Assembly (NCBI RefSeq): GCF_018257795.1
Contig: NZ_JAERJD010000001.1
Location: forward strand, 484,972-548,971
Reading direction: 5' to 3'
Length of the DNA: 64,000 nt
Source of the DNA: Citrobacter sp. JGM124
Lineage (GTDB): Bacteria > Pseudomonadota > Gammaproteobacteria > Enterobacterales > Enterobacteriaceae
In this document: positions 39,883 to 50,113 of the stretch, piece by piece
Layout: each line of letters begins with the position of its first letter
How positions within the stretch are numbered: the stretch's first letter is position 1
Notes under the pieces: model-generated
What the model was told of the DNA's origin: nothing
The model's database searches: none
Seen by the model: the letters and a program-made list of their open reading frames with translations, nothing else
Program-made: the position numbers and the translations under genes

Positions 39883-42534
39883 ATGTCGTGTACCCTGAGG
39901 ACCATCAGCAAAAGTAAACTAAAAATCAACGATAAGACTTACCATTTCTATAGCCTCGCGCTTGCTGCACAGCAACTCGGTGATATTCACCGCTTACCTA
40001 AATCCCTGAAAGTTTTGTTAGAAAACCTGCTGCGCTGGCAGGATGAAGACTCCGTCACCAGGGAAGATATCCAGGCTGTGGCCTTGTGGCTTAAAGATGC
40101 GCATTTTGAGCGAGAAATTGCCTACCGACCATCACGCGTTCTGATGCAAGACTTTACCGGCGTTCCTGCGGTGGTTGATCTGGCCGCGATGCGCGAGGCA
40201 GTGAAAAGACTGGGCGGGGATGTCAGCCGGGTTAATCCATTGACTCCCGTTGATTTGGTGATTGACCACTCGGTCACTGTGGATAACTTTGGCACGCCGG
40301 ACGCTTTTGAAGAGAATGTGGATCTTGAAATGCGGCGTAATCACGAACGCTATGTGTTCCTGCGCTGGGGTCAGCAAGCGTTTAACTACTTCAGAGTGGT
40401 TCCCCCGGGTACGGGGATTTGCCACCAGGTGAATCTTGAGTATTTGGGGAAGACCGTCTGGAGTGAACTACAGGGGGAGGACTGGATAGCTTATCCGGAT
40501 ACATTGGTAGGAACCGACTCACACACCACAATGATCAATGCACTGGGCGTGCTTGGCTGGGGCGTTGGGGGGATAGAAGCTGAAGCCGCAATGCTTGGGC
40601 AACCTGTGTCGATGCTGATCCCGGACGTGGTGGGCTTTAAGATTATGGGGAAACTACGGGAAGGTATCACCGCAACTGATTTAGTCCTGACGGTGACACA
40701 GATGCTGCGTCAGCATGGTGTGGTCGGGAAATTTGTTGAATTCTATGGAGACGGGCTGGCCTCACTGTCACTGGCTGACCGGGCGACCATTGCGAATATG
40801 GCACCCGAATATGGTGCGACTTGTGGTTTTTTCCCGGTTGACGATATCACCCTTGATTATATGCGTCTGAGTGGCCGTAGTGAGCAACAAATTGCCCTGG
40901 TTGAAGCCTATACGAAAGAGCAAGGATTGTGGCGACACGCCGGGGATGAACCCGTATTTACCAGTACGCTGGAACTCCATATGCAAGATGTTGAGGCCAG
41001 CCTTGCCGGACCGAAACGTCCGCAGGATCGGGTCCCCTTGAGTGCCGTACCCCAGGCCTTTAATGCGTCCCGTGAGCTTGAGGTGAATACGCCCAGGCAC
41101 CCGCGTGAGAACACGGGGGCGCTGGCGGAGGGTGCGGTAGTGATCGCGGCAATTACTTCTTGTACTAATACCTCTAATCCTGGGGTGATGATGGCCGCGG
41201 GGTTACTGGCTCAAAACGCCATAAAAGCGGGACTGAGTGTTAAGCCCTGGGTAAAAGGCTCACTGGCCCCGGGCTCTAAAGTGGTATCGGATTACCTCGA
41301 TAAAGCAGGGCTGACAGCCAGTCTTGACCAGCTGGGTTTTAATCTGGTGGGTTATGGCTGTACCACATGTATTGGTAACTCCGGGCCACTGCCTGAGACT
41401 ATTGAACAAAGCATCAAAGCTGAATCGCTTACGGTCGCGGCGGTACTCTCCGGGAACCGCAATTTTGAAGGGCGTATCCACCCCCTGGTTAAAACTAACT
41501 GGCTGGCATCACCACCACTGGTGGTGGCCTATGCACTGGCGGGGAATATGCGCATCGACCTGGTACATGAACCATTAGGCCATAATAAGCAGGGAGAGCC
41601 GGTTTATTTGAATGATATCTGGCCTGGCAGTGATGAAATTGCTCAGGCGGTGGCCCAGGTGTCCAGTGCTATGTTCGTCCGGGAATATCGGGAAGTCTTC
41701 ACCGGTACTGAGGCGTGGCGTAATATCAAGACCGAACGGGCTCAAACCTATCACTGGCAGCCTGAGTCGACTTACATTCGCCAGTCGCCTTTTTTTGACC
41801 TTATGGAGGCGGAACCCGCACCGCTGATGGATATTCAGGGTGCCAGGATACTGGCAATGCTGGGGGATTCGGTGACAACTGATCATATTTCACCCGCTGG
41901 TAGTATTAAGCCTGATAGCCCTGCGGGGCGATACCTTCAACAGCAGGGTATCCCTGAGTCAGACTTTAACTCTTATGGTTCAAGACGGGGTAACCATGAG
42001 GTGATGATGCGGGGCACCTTTGCCAACATCCGTATTCGCAATGAAATGGTTCCCGGTATCGAAGGGGGGATGACACGGCTGTTACCGGATTCCCGGATTA
42101 TGTCTATTTATGATGCGGCGATGGCCTATAAACAGCAAAATTTGCCCCTGGCGGTGGTTGCCGGTAAAGAGTATGGATCAGGCTCCAGCCGTGACTGGGC
42201 AGCAAAAGGTCCTAATCTGTTGGGGGTGCGTCTGGTGATTGCCGAGTCATTTGAGCGTATTCATCGCTCAAATCTGATTGGTATGGGGATATTACCGCTG
42301 GAATTCCCTGAGGGTGCGACGCGTAAGACACTGGGGTTAACCGGAGAGGAGCTGGTTGCGGTAGCGTCACTGAATAGCCTGACACCGAAAGCAGACATTC
42401 CTGTTATTCTGACCCGTGCGGATGGCAGCCAACAGACATTGCTCTGTCGTTGCCGTATTGATACCGGGAATGAATTAACCTACTTCCGTCATGGGGGCAT
42501 TTTACAATATGTTATTCGTAAGATGCTTAATTAA
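39883..42534 (+). CDS. acnA: Aconitate hydratase A
   Basis: 4Fe-4S enzyme isomerising citrate and isocitrate; the stress- and stationary-phase aconitase in enterics. 883 residues (E. coli 891; the gap is in the linker before EGAVVIAAITSC). Fe-S ligands are the cysteines in TSCTNTSNP and GCTTCIGNSGP. GTDSHTTMINALG and the C-terminal swivel domain with GSGSSRDWAAKG are intact. A very strong AAGGAGGAG precedes the ATG at 39883. Confidence 0.98.
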   Translation: MSCTLRTISKSKLKINDKTYHFYSLALAAQQLGDIHRLPKSLKVLLENLLRWQDEDSVTREDIQAVALWLKDAHFEREIAYRPSRVLMQDFTGVPAVVDLAAMREAVKRLGGDVSRVNPLTPVDLVIDHSVTVDNFGTPDAFEENVDLEMRRNHERYVFLRWGQQAFNYFRVVPPGTGICHQVNLEYLGKTVWSELQGEDWIAYPDTLVGTDSHTTMINALGVLGWGVGGIEAEAAMLGQPVSMLIPDVVGFKIMGKLREGITATDLVLTVTQMLRQHGVVGKFVEFYGDGLASLSLADRATIANMAPEYGATCGFFPVDDITLDYMRLSGRSEQQIALVEAYTKEQGLWRHAGDEPVFTSTLELHMQDVEASLAGPKRPQDRVPLSAVPQAFNASRELEVNTPRHPRENTGALAEGAVVIAAITSCTNTSNPGVMMAAGLLAQNAIKAGLSVKPWVKGSLAPGSKVVSDYLDKAGLTASLDQLGFNLVGYGCTTCIGNSGPLPETIEQSIKAESLTVAAVLSGNRNFEGRIHPLVKTNWLASPPLVVAYALAGNMRIDLVHEPLGHNKQGEPVYLNDIWPGSDEIAQAVAQVSSAMFVREYREVFTGTEAWRNIKTERAQTYHWQPESTYIRQSPFFDLMEAEPAPLMDIQGARILAMLGDSVTTDHISPAGSIKPDSPAGRYLQQQGIPESDFNSYGSRRGNHEVMMRGTFANIRIRNEMVPGIEGGMTRLLPDSRIMSIYDAAMAYKQQNLPLAVVAGKEYGSGSSRDWAAKGPNLLGVRLVIAESFERIHRSNLIGMGILPLEFPEGATRKTLGLTGEELVAVASLNSLTPKADIPVILTRADGSQQTLLCRCRIDTGNELTYFRHGGILQYVIRKMLN

Positions 42535-42550
42535 AAAGCGGCGATAATCA

Positions 42551-42585
42551 CCAGAGAAAGAGGGGAATGTCCCCTTTTTCTCTGG
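42551..42585. terminator. acnA/ribA terminator
   Basis: CCAGAGAAA-G-AGGGG / CCCCT-TT-TTTCTCTGG, a long near-perfect stem with an AATGT loop between the convergent acnA and ribA stops. The inner T-run lies within the stem rather than after it. Confidence 0.7.
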
Positions 42586-42606
42586 CAGTACCCCGGACCG
42601 GTGGTA

Positions 42607-43203
42607 TTACTGGGTGTCGCCCAGCAGGTGCCCCATTTTTTTGGCTTTGGTATCAAGATAGTGTTCGTTGTTGGGATTACGTCCGACGATCAACGGTACT
42701 CTTTCAACAATATTGATTCCTGCACCACTGAGTATATCGACCTTCTTCGGATTGTTAGTGAGTAAACGAACCCCGTCGATCCCAAGCAATTTAAAGATAT
42801 CAGCACAGAGGGTGAAGTCACGTTCATCCGCCGCGAAACCAAGCTGGTGATTAGCCTCCACCGTGTCATAGCCTTGATCTTGCAGGGCATAGGCACGGAT
42901 TTTATTTAACAGGCCAATATTACGGCCCTCCTGGCGATGGTAGAGTAGAACCCCGCGACCTTCTTCTGCTATCCGGGCGAGTGCGGCTTCCAGCTGAAAT
43001 CCACAGTCGCATCGCAGGCTGAACAATGCATCGCCGGTTAAACACTCGGAATGTACCCGCGCCAGCACAGCCTCTTCCCCAGTAATATCACCATACACCA
43101 GCGCGACGTGATCTTTTCCGGTGGCTAATTCTTCAAATCCGACCATCAGGAAATCGCCCCATGGGGTTGGCAGTTTGGCTTCTGCCACGTGTTTAAGCTG
43201 CAT
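42607..43203 (-). CDS. ribA: GTP cyclohydrolase II
   Basis: First step of riboflavin synthesis: converts GTP to 2,5-diamino-6-ribosylamino-pyrimidinone phosphate with loss of formate and pyrophosphate. 198 residues (E. coli 196). Zinc ligands Cys54, Cys65 and Cys67 in [31 protein letters not shown] is the GTP-binding/catalytic segment. Start at ATG 43203 ([10 protein letters not shown]); the frame opens 28 codons earlier with unconserved residues. Confidence 0.98.
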   Translation of the reverse strand: MQLKHVAEAKLPTPWGDFLMVGFEELATGKDHVALVYGDITGEEAVLARVHSECLTGDALFSLRCDCGFQLEAALARIAEEGRGVLLYHRQEGRNIGLLNKIRAYALQDQGYDTVEANHQLGFAADERDFTLCADIFKLLGIDGVRLLTNNPKKVDILSGAGINIVERVPLIVGRNPNNEHYLDTKAKKMGHLLGDTQ

Positions 43204-43701
43204 GTGATTCTCCAGGTACTTGATTTGGCGTAAGGGTGCGCCAAACCACTGATGCAATATGACGGCATATTTTGCCACAACCGACAACAGTACGCCTCAA
43301 CTGTTATTAACGGCTCTATTTTCTTTAACTCTGGAAAAATCCGTTTATCTATCTGTGCACTATGATGATGGTGAACCTCTTTTTATTCCTGGATACAATG
43401 TTATTGTTTGTTCCTGTGAGGCGCAGAGCTGCGTCTTTTTAATTAAGGGGTGTTATGCTTAGAAAATATCAGTATCCGGTGGCGTTTTTTTTTGACAAAC
43501 AGTGACAAAATCAGATCGTCATCGCTTTGAATTGACTGATATTGAATATGCAGAAGAGGGTTGATCTTCTCTGTTTAACCCCCATTCTTAGTAAACCAGC
43601 CCCTGGCAATGGATTTCGTGATATCCCCCAGTGTAGTAAGTGGTATCATTAGGTTGCATTTGGGTATAGTAGATGACCTTTCGCACATATCGGGATGTAA
43701 T
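43204..43701. other. ribA/lapA divergent region lacking pgpB
   Basis: 498 bp. In E. coli this junction carries pgpB, and no PgpB-like sequence is present here. A 67-codon frame at 43259-43462 resembles nothing known. A tiny 15-codon frame at 43455 (MLRKYQYPVAFFFDKQ-like) follows AAGGGGTGTT and could be a leader peptide, but this is weak. The right side should contain the lapA promoter; in E. coli lapA has a heat-shock promoter. Confidence 0.45.
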
Positions 43702-44001
43702 GTGAAATATTTACTCATTTTTTTATTAGTACTCGCCATCTTTGTGATCTCCATTACTCTCGGGGCGCAAAATGATCAAGTTGTTAACTTTAACTATCTG
43801 ATTGCTCAAGGCGAGTATCGTGTGTCGACATTACTGGCGACACTGTTTGCTGGCGGGTTTATCATCGGCTGGTTAATTTGCACACTTTTCTGGCTGCGGG
43901 TTCGTTTATCTTTGGTGCGTGCAGAGCGCAAAATTAAGCGACTGGAACAACAGGTTGTCTCTTCTGTTGAAACAGCGAATGTGCCAGTAGTGAAGGGATA
44001 A
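43702..44001 (+). CDS. lapA: LPS assembly protein LapA
   Basis: Small inner membrane protein that partners with LapB in controlling LPS synthesis (LpxC turnover). 99 residues (E. coli 102). MKYLLIFLLVLAIFVISITL is the first membrane helix. LLATLFAGGFIIGWLICTLF is the second. A coiled basic tail (RAERKIKRLEQQ) follows. GTG start at 43702 chosen by exact match to the E. coli N terminus; the frame is open from 43609. Six bases separate it from lapB. Confidence 0.95.
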   Translation: MKYLLIFLLVLAIFVISITLGAQNDQVVNFNYLIAQGEYRVSTLLATLFAGGFIIGWLICTLFWLRVRLSLVRAERKIKRLEQQVVSSVETANVPVVKG

Positions 44002-44007
44002 GCGACG

Positions 44008-45177
44008 ATGCTTGAACTGTTGTTTTTGTTGTTACCTATTGCGGCCGCATATGGCTGGTATATGGGGCGGCGGAGTGCGCAACAAGATAAGCAACAGGAG
44101 GCCAGCCGGCTGTCACGTGACTATGTCACCGGGGTCAATTTCTTACTTTCCAATCAGCAGGACAAAGCCGTTGACCTGTTTCTGGACATGCTGAAAGAGG
44201 ACACGGGGACGGTTGAAGCCCATCTGACATTAGGCAATTTGTTTCGTCAGCGCGGGGAAGTTGATCGGGCGATACGTATTCACCAAACCCTGATGGAAAG
44301 CGCTTCCCTCAATTACGACCAGCGATTGCTCGCCATTCAGCAGCTGGGCCGTGATTACATGGCCGCAGGCCTGTATGACCGTGCCGAAGACATGTTCAGC
44401 CAGTTAGTGGATGAAACCGATTTTCGCAGTAGCGCGCTGCAGCAACTGCTGCAGCTCCATCAGGCCACCAGTGACTGGCAGAAGGCCATTGATGTCGCTG
44501 AAAAACTGGTTAAGTATGGTAAAGATCAGCATCATACTGAAATCGCGCATTTCTACTGTGAACTGGCATTGCAGAGTATAGCCAGTGACTCCCTCGATAA
44601 GGGTATGGCTTTACTGAAGAAAGGCGCTGCAGCGGATAAAAATTGTGCCCGGGTCTCTATTATGATGGGGCGCATTTTTATGGAAAAAGGGGAGTACAGC
44701 CGTGCTGCGGAAACGCTGACCCGCGTGATAGACCAGGACAGTGAGCTGGTGAGTGAAACCCTTGAAATGTTGCAGACATGCTACCGACAGTTGGATGAAC
44801 CTGATATTTGGGAAACCTTTCTGCGGCGTTGCGTGGAAGAAAATGTGGGGTCCAGTGCTGAGTTGATGCTGGCGGATGTCCTGGAACAGAAAGAAGGGGC
44901 GGAGACCGCCCAACTTTATATTAACCGCCAGTTACAACGTCACCCAACGATGCGCGTTTTTCATCGCCTGATGGACTACCACTTGCATGAAGCGGAAGAA
45001 GGGCGAGCGAAAGAAAGCCTGATGATCTTGCGGAACATGGTGGGCGAGCAAATCCGTACAAAACCGCGCTACCGCTGTCAAAAATGTGGTTTCACCGCAT
45101 TTAGCCTTTACTGGCACTGCCCATCATGCCGTGCCTGGTCAACCGTTAAACCGATTCGCGGGCTCGACGGGCAATAA
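44008..45177 (+). CDS. lapB: LPS assembly regulator LapB (YciM)
   Basis: Inner-membrane-anchored cytoplasmic TPR protein that directs LpxC to FtsH for degradation and so limits lipid A synthesis. 389 residues, the E. coli length. N-terminal membrane helix (about 1-18), TPR repeats (about 35-340), and a C-terminal rubredoxin-type metal site with Cys357, Cys360, Cys371 and Cys374 (CQKC ... CPSC). Cotranscribed with lapA. Confidence 0.98.
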   Translation: MLELLFLLLPIAAAYGWYMGRRSAQQDKQQEASRLSRDYVTGVNFLLSNQQDKAVDLFLDMLKEDTGTVEAHLTLGNLFRQRGEVDRAIRIHQTLMESASLNYDQRLLAIQQLGRDYMAAGLYDRAEDMFSQLVDETDFRSSALQQLLQLHQATSDWQKAIDVAEKLVKYGKDQHHTEIAHFYCELALQSIASDSLDKGMALLKKGAAADKNCARVSIMMGRIFMEKGEYSRAAETLTRVIDQDSELVSETLEMLQTCYRQLDEPDIWETFLRRCVEENVGSSAELMLADVLEQKEGAETAQLYINRQLQRHPTMRVFHRLMDYHLHEAEEGRAKESLMILRNMVGEQIRTKPRYRCQKCGFTAFSLYWHCPSCRAWSTVKPIRGLDGQ

Positions 45178-45460
45178 AGAAACTTATCATATTATTCTGT
45201 TACCGACATGCTGTGTGCTGGTGTTTGTCTTGCTTTCATTAGTTACAACATACTAGTTGCTATTTACCATTCCACCATCAGCAACCGTGTCGTCAGCAAG
45301 ATCATAAGCCTGGCAGCGGCAGGGCGCCTGCTAAAATCATTTTCACAAACAATCTTCCCATAAACACGGAGTTGGCTGTCAATTTTTTAAGTCGACGAGT
45401 AGAATGCACCCGATTTATCTTTCTGCGCCGAACGGTGCCAAACAGACAGAAGGTTCTGCT

Positions 45461-46198
45461 ATGAATTCAATTGATTGCTCCTCCCGTATGGTCACCGAGT
45501 CCCCCATCGTGGTCGCGCTGGATTATGACAGTCGTGATAAAGCATTAGCATTTGTCGACCGTATCGACCCTCGTGATTGCCGCCTTAAAGTCGGCAAAGA
45601 GTTATTCACCCTGTCTGGGCCCCAGCTTGTGCGGGACCTGCAACAGCGCGGCTTTGATGTTTTCCTGGACTTAAAATTTCACGATATTCCTAACACGACT
45701 GCACATGCCGTGGCGGCTGCAGCTGAGTTAGGGGTGTGGATGGTGAATGTGCACGGGAGTGGTGGTAAACGTATGATGAGTGCAGCCCGGGAGGCACTGA
45801 TTCCCTTTGGGAAGGATGCTCCATTACTGATTGCTGTTACTGTGCTCACGAGCATGGAGGCGAGCGACCTTGCTGATCTGGGTGTAAATATGTCCCCTGC
45901 TGACTATGCTGCTCGCCTGGCTACGCTGGCCCGTGATTGTGGCCTTGATGGTGTGGTCTGTTCAGCTCAGGAAGCCGTTCGCTTTAAACAGGAACTGGGG
46001 CATGATTTTAAATTAGTTACTCCGGGGATCCGTCCGTCAGGCAGCAATGTGGATGATCAGCGCCGTATTATGACCCCGATTGCAGCACAGCAAGCAGGGG
46101 TGGATTTCATGGTCATTGGCCGGCCTATCACCCAGTCAAACGATCCTGCACAGACGTTGCGTGACATACGGGCATCACTGGCACAGGAGGTAATATGA
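45461..46198 (+). CDS. pyrF: Orotidine 5'-phosphate decarboxylase
   Basis: Last step of UMP synthesis. 245 residues, the E. coli length. [10 protein letters not shown] (about 70-79) is the catalytic Asp-Lys-Asp loop. HGSGGKRMM and the C-terminal TPGIRP and [12 protein letters not shown] segments are the phosphate-binding parts. Start at ATG 45461 with AGAAGGT upstream; the longer frame from 45404 adds 19 unconserved residues. Its end overlaps yciH by 4 bp. Confidence 0.98.
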   Translation: MNSIDCSSRMVTESPIVVALDYDSRDKALAFVDRIDPRDCRLKVGKELFTLSGPQLVRDLQQRGFDVFLDLKFHDIPNTTAHAVAAAAELGVWMVNVHGSGGKRMMSAAREALIPFGKDAPLLIAVTVLTSMEASDLADLGVNMSPADYAARLATLARDCGLDGVVCSAQEAVRFKQELGHDFKLVTPGIRPSGSNVDDQRRIMTPIAAQQAGVDFMVIGRPITQSNDPAQTLRDIRASLAQEVI

Positions 46199-46518
46199 GT
46201 AAAGATAACCCCCTCGTTTATTCTACTGAAACGGGGCGCATTGATACGCCAAAAGCTGTCGTCCAGCGCCCTAAAGGTGATGGCATTGTACGTATACAAA
46301 AACAGACCAGCGGCCGTAAAGGTAAAGGCGTTTGTCTTATCAGTGGTATTGATGCGGATGATGCCACGCTTGCCCGTATTGCTGCGGAATTAAAAAAGAA
46401 GTGTGGCTGTGGTGGTGCAGTGAAAGAGGGCATCATTGAAATTCAGGGAGATAACAGAGAATTATTAAAGTCGCTACTTGAAGCAAAAGGGATGAAAGTG
46501 AAACTGGCTGGTGGGTAA
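46195..46518 (+). CDS. yciH: eIF1/SUI1-family protein YciH
   Basis: 107-residue homologue of eukaryotic initiation factor 1, thought to influence initiation fidelity in E. coli. The [15 protein letters not shown] and [20 protein letters not shown] segments are diagnostic, with the KLAGG ending. ATGA overlap with pyrF indicates translational coupling. Confidence 0.97.
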   Translation: MSKDNPLVYSTETGRIDTPKAVVQRPKGDGIVRIQKQTSGRKGKGVCLISGIDADDATLARIAAELKKKCGCGGAVKEGIIEIQGDNRELLKSLLEAKGMKVKLAGG

Positions 46519-46528
46519 CGATATTAAT

Positions 46529-46559
46529 GCAGGCCGTAATAAACCGGCCTGCTATTTTT
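46529..46559 (+). terminator. pyrF-yciH terminator
   Basis: GCAGGCCG / CGGCCTGC stem with an 8-nt loop followed by TATTTTTC, 10 bp after yciH. Confidence 0.92.
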
Positions 46560-46620
46560 CCCGGTGGTTGCTTTAATTCTTATGCCCTATATCTGCCGTT
46601 GACTGCGTGAATAGAACCGG

Positions 46621-47289
46621 CTATTCATGGGGGGGTATTTTATTATTGTCTGCTGGATTGAGATTATTTGAATTACTGGTATTTATCCATTTATCTCGCG
46701 CCATCTGTCGATCCACCGCAAAGTCTTTTAATGCCAGTTTTAAATTTTTCATTTTGTCTGGTGTTAATTGTTCGATATTGATCTGCTCCCTCTCAGCAGG
46801 TCGGGCGGTGGAGGTATCCTGTTTTATCATTTGCTCAAGCTGGGATATCATTTTTGGCGTCAGTGGCGGCAAAGGTGCGCGACGCTTTTTGACAGGGGCA
46901 GCCATTGTCGGAGCTTTCGCCGTTATCTGTGGACGTAATGGCAGAGTCTGTAAAGATGATCGGCGTTTGGCTCCTGATTCGCAAGAAGAAAGAGGATACC
47001 GTTCCTTTTTAATTTGAGTGCTATGGTTATCCGCAGTCGCCATTTTTCCTGTTAAATGGGGGCTGAATTGTATGTCGACTGGCATGGATCTGGACTCATT
47101 CACGGGAGTGCGCTGCTGATAAAATGGTTCCCTGCCCGGGGCGGCTGCGTTTTTTTTACAAGTTTGATCGGTATTTTTAACACTGAATAGTTTTGACAGA
47201 AATGAGCATGTCTGTCTGATTTTCTCTGTTATTGGTGCAGTGATTTTTTGTATTTCCTGGATGAATTGGGAGCAATAAATTATTTTCAT
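46621..47289 (-). CDS. Orphan proline-rich hypothetical protein
   Basis: 222 residues, no family recognised. The N terminus (MKIIYCSQFIQEIQKITAPI) has no signal peptide. The middle is polar and basic. At about 135-145 is the proline-rich KKRRAPLPPLTPK. Two similar segments follow: PLTPKMISQLEQMIKQD and QLTPDKMKNLKLALKDF, suggesting an internal duplication. ATG at 47289 preceded by GAGAAGG. Composition and codon use look unlike the neighbouring housekeeping genes. It occupies the junction where E. coli has osmB and yciT. A secreted or host-directed role is possible but unproven. Confidence 0.6.
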   Translation of the reverse strand: MKIIYCSQFIQEIQKITAPITEKIRQTCSFLSKLFSVKNTDQTCKKNAAAPGREPFYQQRTPVNESRSMPVDIQFSPHLTGKMATADNHSTQIKKERYPLSSCESGAKRRSSLQTLPLRPQITAKAPTMAAPVKKRRAPLPPLTPKMISQLEQMIKQDTSTARPAEREQINIEQLTPDKMKNLKLALKDFAVDRQMARDKWINTSNSNNLNPADNNKIPPHE

Positions 47290-47691
47290 CTTCGCCTTCT
47301 CTTTATTTTATGATTTATAAATGCCATGTATATATTCTCCTGCATTAAATAATCAGCAGTCTATCAAATAACGGCTAAATCATGAGGCTATCGCCCGAAG
47401 TGCTTTAATTTCTTCTGTGAGTTCAAGGGATAAATGAGTAAATATTGTGGGTGGAAACCTCAGTTTACGAACGGCCGCAGAGAGTACGGATTTATTTATT
47501 TCACCGGCAATATGAGAGGGGGAGGCTGTTTTTATAGCAACACAAAATAGGGTATTGGGCCATGTGAGTGTTAAAGCGAATAGTCTGGCGAAAAGAAAAA
47601 GACAACAAGCAACCTGCGCGCTTTTTAGCAGGAAACCCCATCAGGGCAGATCGCCTGACGCTGAAAATATCAGGAAAAAGAAGGCCTGGAA
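47290..47691. other. AT-rich region between the orphan gene and yciZ
   Basis: About 400 bp, AT-rich, with no convincing coding frame. A weak 5-bp hairpin (TCAGG/CCTGA, 47644-47661) may mark the end of yciZ. Probably part of the accessory insertion that carries the orphan gene. Confidence 0.4.
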
Positions 47692-47874
47692 CTAGATCTC
47701 CCAGGGGGATTTCTTGTGCTCATGATGATTAATGTTCTGATCCCGATACTGTTCGAGCAGTTCTGCTTTCAAAATTTCCAGGTTATTAATCGCGGAGGGA
47801 TAGTCTTTCGCCACCAGAATATCCAGCACGGTATCAATACGTTTGATTAATTGTTGTGGATCAATCGCTGACAT
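47692..47874 (-). CDS. yciZ: YciZ small protein
   Basis: 60-residue protein of unknown function. [27 protein letters not shown] and the KSPWEI ending match E. coli YciZ (57 residues). In E. coli it lies next to gmr/pdeR; no such diguanylate gene is found here, and rnb follows directly. Confidence 0.9.
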   Translation of the reverse strand: MSAIDPQQLIKRIDTVLDILVAKDYPSAINNLEILKAELLEQYRDQNINHHEHKKSPWEI

Positions 47875-48034
47875 GGCAACCCCTGTAAACAGAAATAGTG
47901 AGTCCCGCTATAATGCAAAATAACCAGGACAAAGAGAAGATGATAATGCGATTTTTTGGCTTTTTTTCCAATTGATTATGAATAACTTATACCTGGTTAT
48001 CATAACATTGTTTGTCACAGACTATCGCTAAAAT

Positions 48035-48063
48035 CCCCCCGGCAGCATGTTGCTGTCAGGGGG
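48035..48063 (-). terminator. rnb terminator
   Basis: Stem CCCCC-C-GGCAGCA / TGCTGTC-A-GGGGG (12 pairs, one mismatch, one wobble) with a short loop. On the minus strand it is followed by ATTTTAG. It lies 40 bp after the rnb stop. Confidence 0.8.
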
Positions 48064-48102
48064 ACATGATAAGGCTTACTGCAGCCGCATCGTTTTTACG
48101 TT

Positions 48103-50037
48103 TTAGAGGGCGGGACGCGCAATAATACTGCGAGTTTCCATCCTGACTTCTGCAATAGTGACATCAATGACATCTGCCACTTTGTAAACCACGTCACCTT
48201 TCACTTGTACGGTACCCAGTTCCTGACTGCAGACCAGCTCATCACGCACGGTATGAATAAAGGGAGCCGGAATAAAAGCGCTGGCACCGTTATCGATCAA
48301 ACGGACACGCATACCCCCCCGGCTGACATCAACAATTTCAGCGGCAAAACGCGTTTCTGTTCCGGCTTTATCATTCAGAAAACGGGCATATAACCAGTCG
48401 CTGACGTCACGCTCCGCCATGCGGTTCAGACGCCGGCGCTCCGTCATTTGTGTGGTTATATCATTCCCCGGGCGCTGTCCGACTTCACCTTTAATAATGG
48501 CTTTTAACAGGCGGTGGTTCACCATATCGCTAAATTTACGAATCGGTGACGTCCAGGTAGCATAAGCCTCAAGCCCGAGACCAAAGTGTGGGCCTGGTTC
48601 GGTACTCGTTTCTGCAAATGACTGATAACGACGGATACGACTGTCAAGGAAGGTTGTTGGCTGGCGATCAAGTTCACGACGTAATTTACAAAAACCTTCC
48701 AGCGTCAGCACTTCCTGAGGATCGGCCGTGATACCGTGGGTTTTAAGCATCTCGGTTAGCTGTTCAGTATTTGCCGGGTCAAAGCCCGTATGCACGTTAT
48801 AAATACCAAAACCGAGAGTATCGCGTAGCACAATGGCTGCACAGATATTGGCCGCAATCATGGATTCTTCCACGATGCGGTTTGCAATACGTCGAGATTC
48901 AGAAACAATATCCAGGACTTCGCCTTTTTCACCCAGCACAAAACGGTAGTCTGGACGATCTTTAAATACTAAAGCATGCTGTTGACGCCAGGTATTTCTT
49001 GCCAGACAGATACGCTGGAGTAACTGAATTTGTTCAGCCACCGCGTCATTTGGCGGTGTCCAGCTTCCTTGTTCTTCCAGCCAGTCTGAAACTTCGTCAT
49101 ACACCAGTTTCGCTTTGGACTCGATAGTCGCCGTAAAGAAGTGGATATCATCGCCAATGGCCCCGTCTGCACCGACAGACATCTGGCAAGCCAACACCGG
49201 GCGGGTAACATTCGGACGCAGCGAGCACAAGTCATCTGACAACTCGCGAGGGAGCATAGGAATGTTGAACCCCGGCAGATAGTTAGTAAAGGCGCGAACT
49301 CGGGCAATGTTGTCCAGGGGGCTATCCGGGGCTATCCATGCGGTGGGATCGGCGATAGCCACCGTCAGCAACAGACTACCGTCATCCATCGCCTCTGCAT
49401 AGAGTGCGTCATCCATATCTTCAGTGCTGGCACTATCAATGGTAACGAAACTGAGTGCGGTGAGGTCTTTACGAACGAGGCCGTCATCCAGCATCTCTGT
49501 CGCGATCCCCTCAGGAGCCGTTCGTTCCAAATTATGACGTGACAACGTCACCCACCATGGGACCAGGGGATCATCTGCGAAGGTGATGTATTGGGTGAGG
49601 TCAGCAAAAAAACCTCGATCACCTTTCAAGGGATGACGACGCATCTCCGCTACTGCCCAGTCCCCATTTTGGAACTCATGAGTAACAGACTTTTCAGCAC
49701 GACAAGGGATAGCGTCCCTCAGTAATGGATGATCCGGGACAATGGATAGTCGGTCATCTTTTTTCTGAATGCGTCCAACAAAACGTGTGAGGAATGGTTC
49801 AATCAGCGTTTCTGGTTCAGCAGATTCGCGGTCTTTCTCCGTATGAATAACCGCGCTTATCCTGTCGCCATGCATGACTTTTTTCATCTGTGGCGGCGGG
49901 ATGAAATAACTTTTGGTGGCATCAACTTCCAGAAAGCCAAAGCCTTTTTCAGTGCCTTTCACCACACCTTCTGCGCGTGGAGTCTTGGCATGCAGTTGCT
50001 GTTTTAGCTGCGCGAGCAGCGGGTTATCCTGAAGCAT
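48103..50037 (-). CDS. rnb: Exoribonuclease II
   Basis: Processive 3'-5' hydrolytic RNase of the RNR superfamily. 644 residues, the E. coli length, from [16 protein letters not shown]. Two N-terminal cold-shock domains (about 20-170). The RNB catalytic domain contains [16 protein letters not shown] with the metal-binding aspartates. [14 protein letters not shown] and [10 protein letters not shown] are the RNA-clamp segments. A C-terminal S1 domain follows. The frame is open 34 codons further but overlaps yciW and is unconserved. Confidence 0.98.
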   Translation of the reverse strand: MLQDNPLLAQLKQQLHAKTPRAEGVVKGTEKGFGFLEVDATKSYFIPPPQMKKVMHGDRISAVIHTEKDRESAEPETLIEPFLTRFVGRIQKKDDRLSIVPDHPLLRDAIPCRAEKSVTHEFQNGDWAVAEMRRHPLKGDRGFFADLTQYITFADDPLVPWWVTLSRHNLERTAPEGIATEMLDDGLVRKDLTALSFVTIDSASTEDMDDALYAEAMDDGSLLLTVAIADPTAWIAPDSPLDNIARVRAFTNYLPGFNIPMLPRELSDDLCSLRPNVTRPVLACQMSVGADGAIGDDIHFFTATIESKAKLVYDEVSDWLEEQGSWTPPNDAVAEQIQLLQRICLARNTWRQQHALVFKDRPDYRFVLGEKGEVLDIVSESRRIANRIVEESMIAANICAAIVLRDTLGFGIYNVHTGFDPANTEQLTEMLKTHGITADPQEVLTLEGFCKLRRELDRQPTTFLDSRIRRYQSFAETSTEPGPHFGLGLEAYATWTSPIRKFSDMVNHRLLKAIIKGEVGQRPGNDITTQMTERRRLNRMAERDVSDWLYARFLNDKAGTETRFAAEIVDVSRGGMRVRLIDNGASAFIPAPFIHTVRDELVCSQELGTVQVKGDVVYKVADVIDVTIAEVRMETRSIIARPAL

Positions 50038-50113
50038 ATTATTTTTTTTTCGTGGCCAAAGAGCGGCTGACAGTTTTACGCGAATCCTTACCTTGCGGCA
50101 AGTGATGATTACC

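Noticed and set aside
43259..43462. 67-codon frame between ribA and lapA considered as a PgpB remnant
   Set aside because: No phosphatase motifs and no membrane pattern like PgpB; not supported as a pseudogene.
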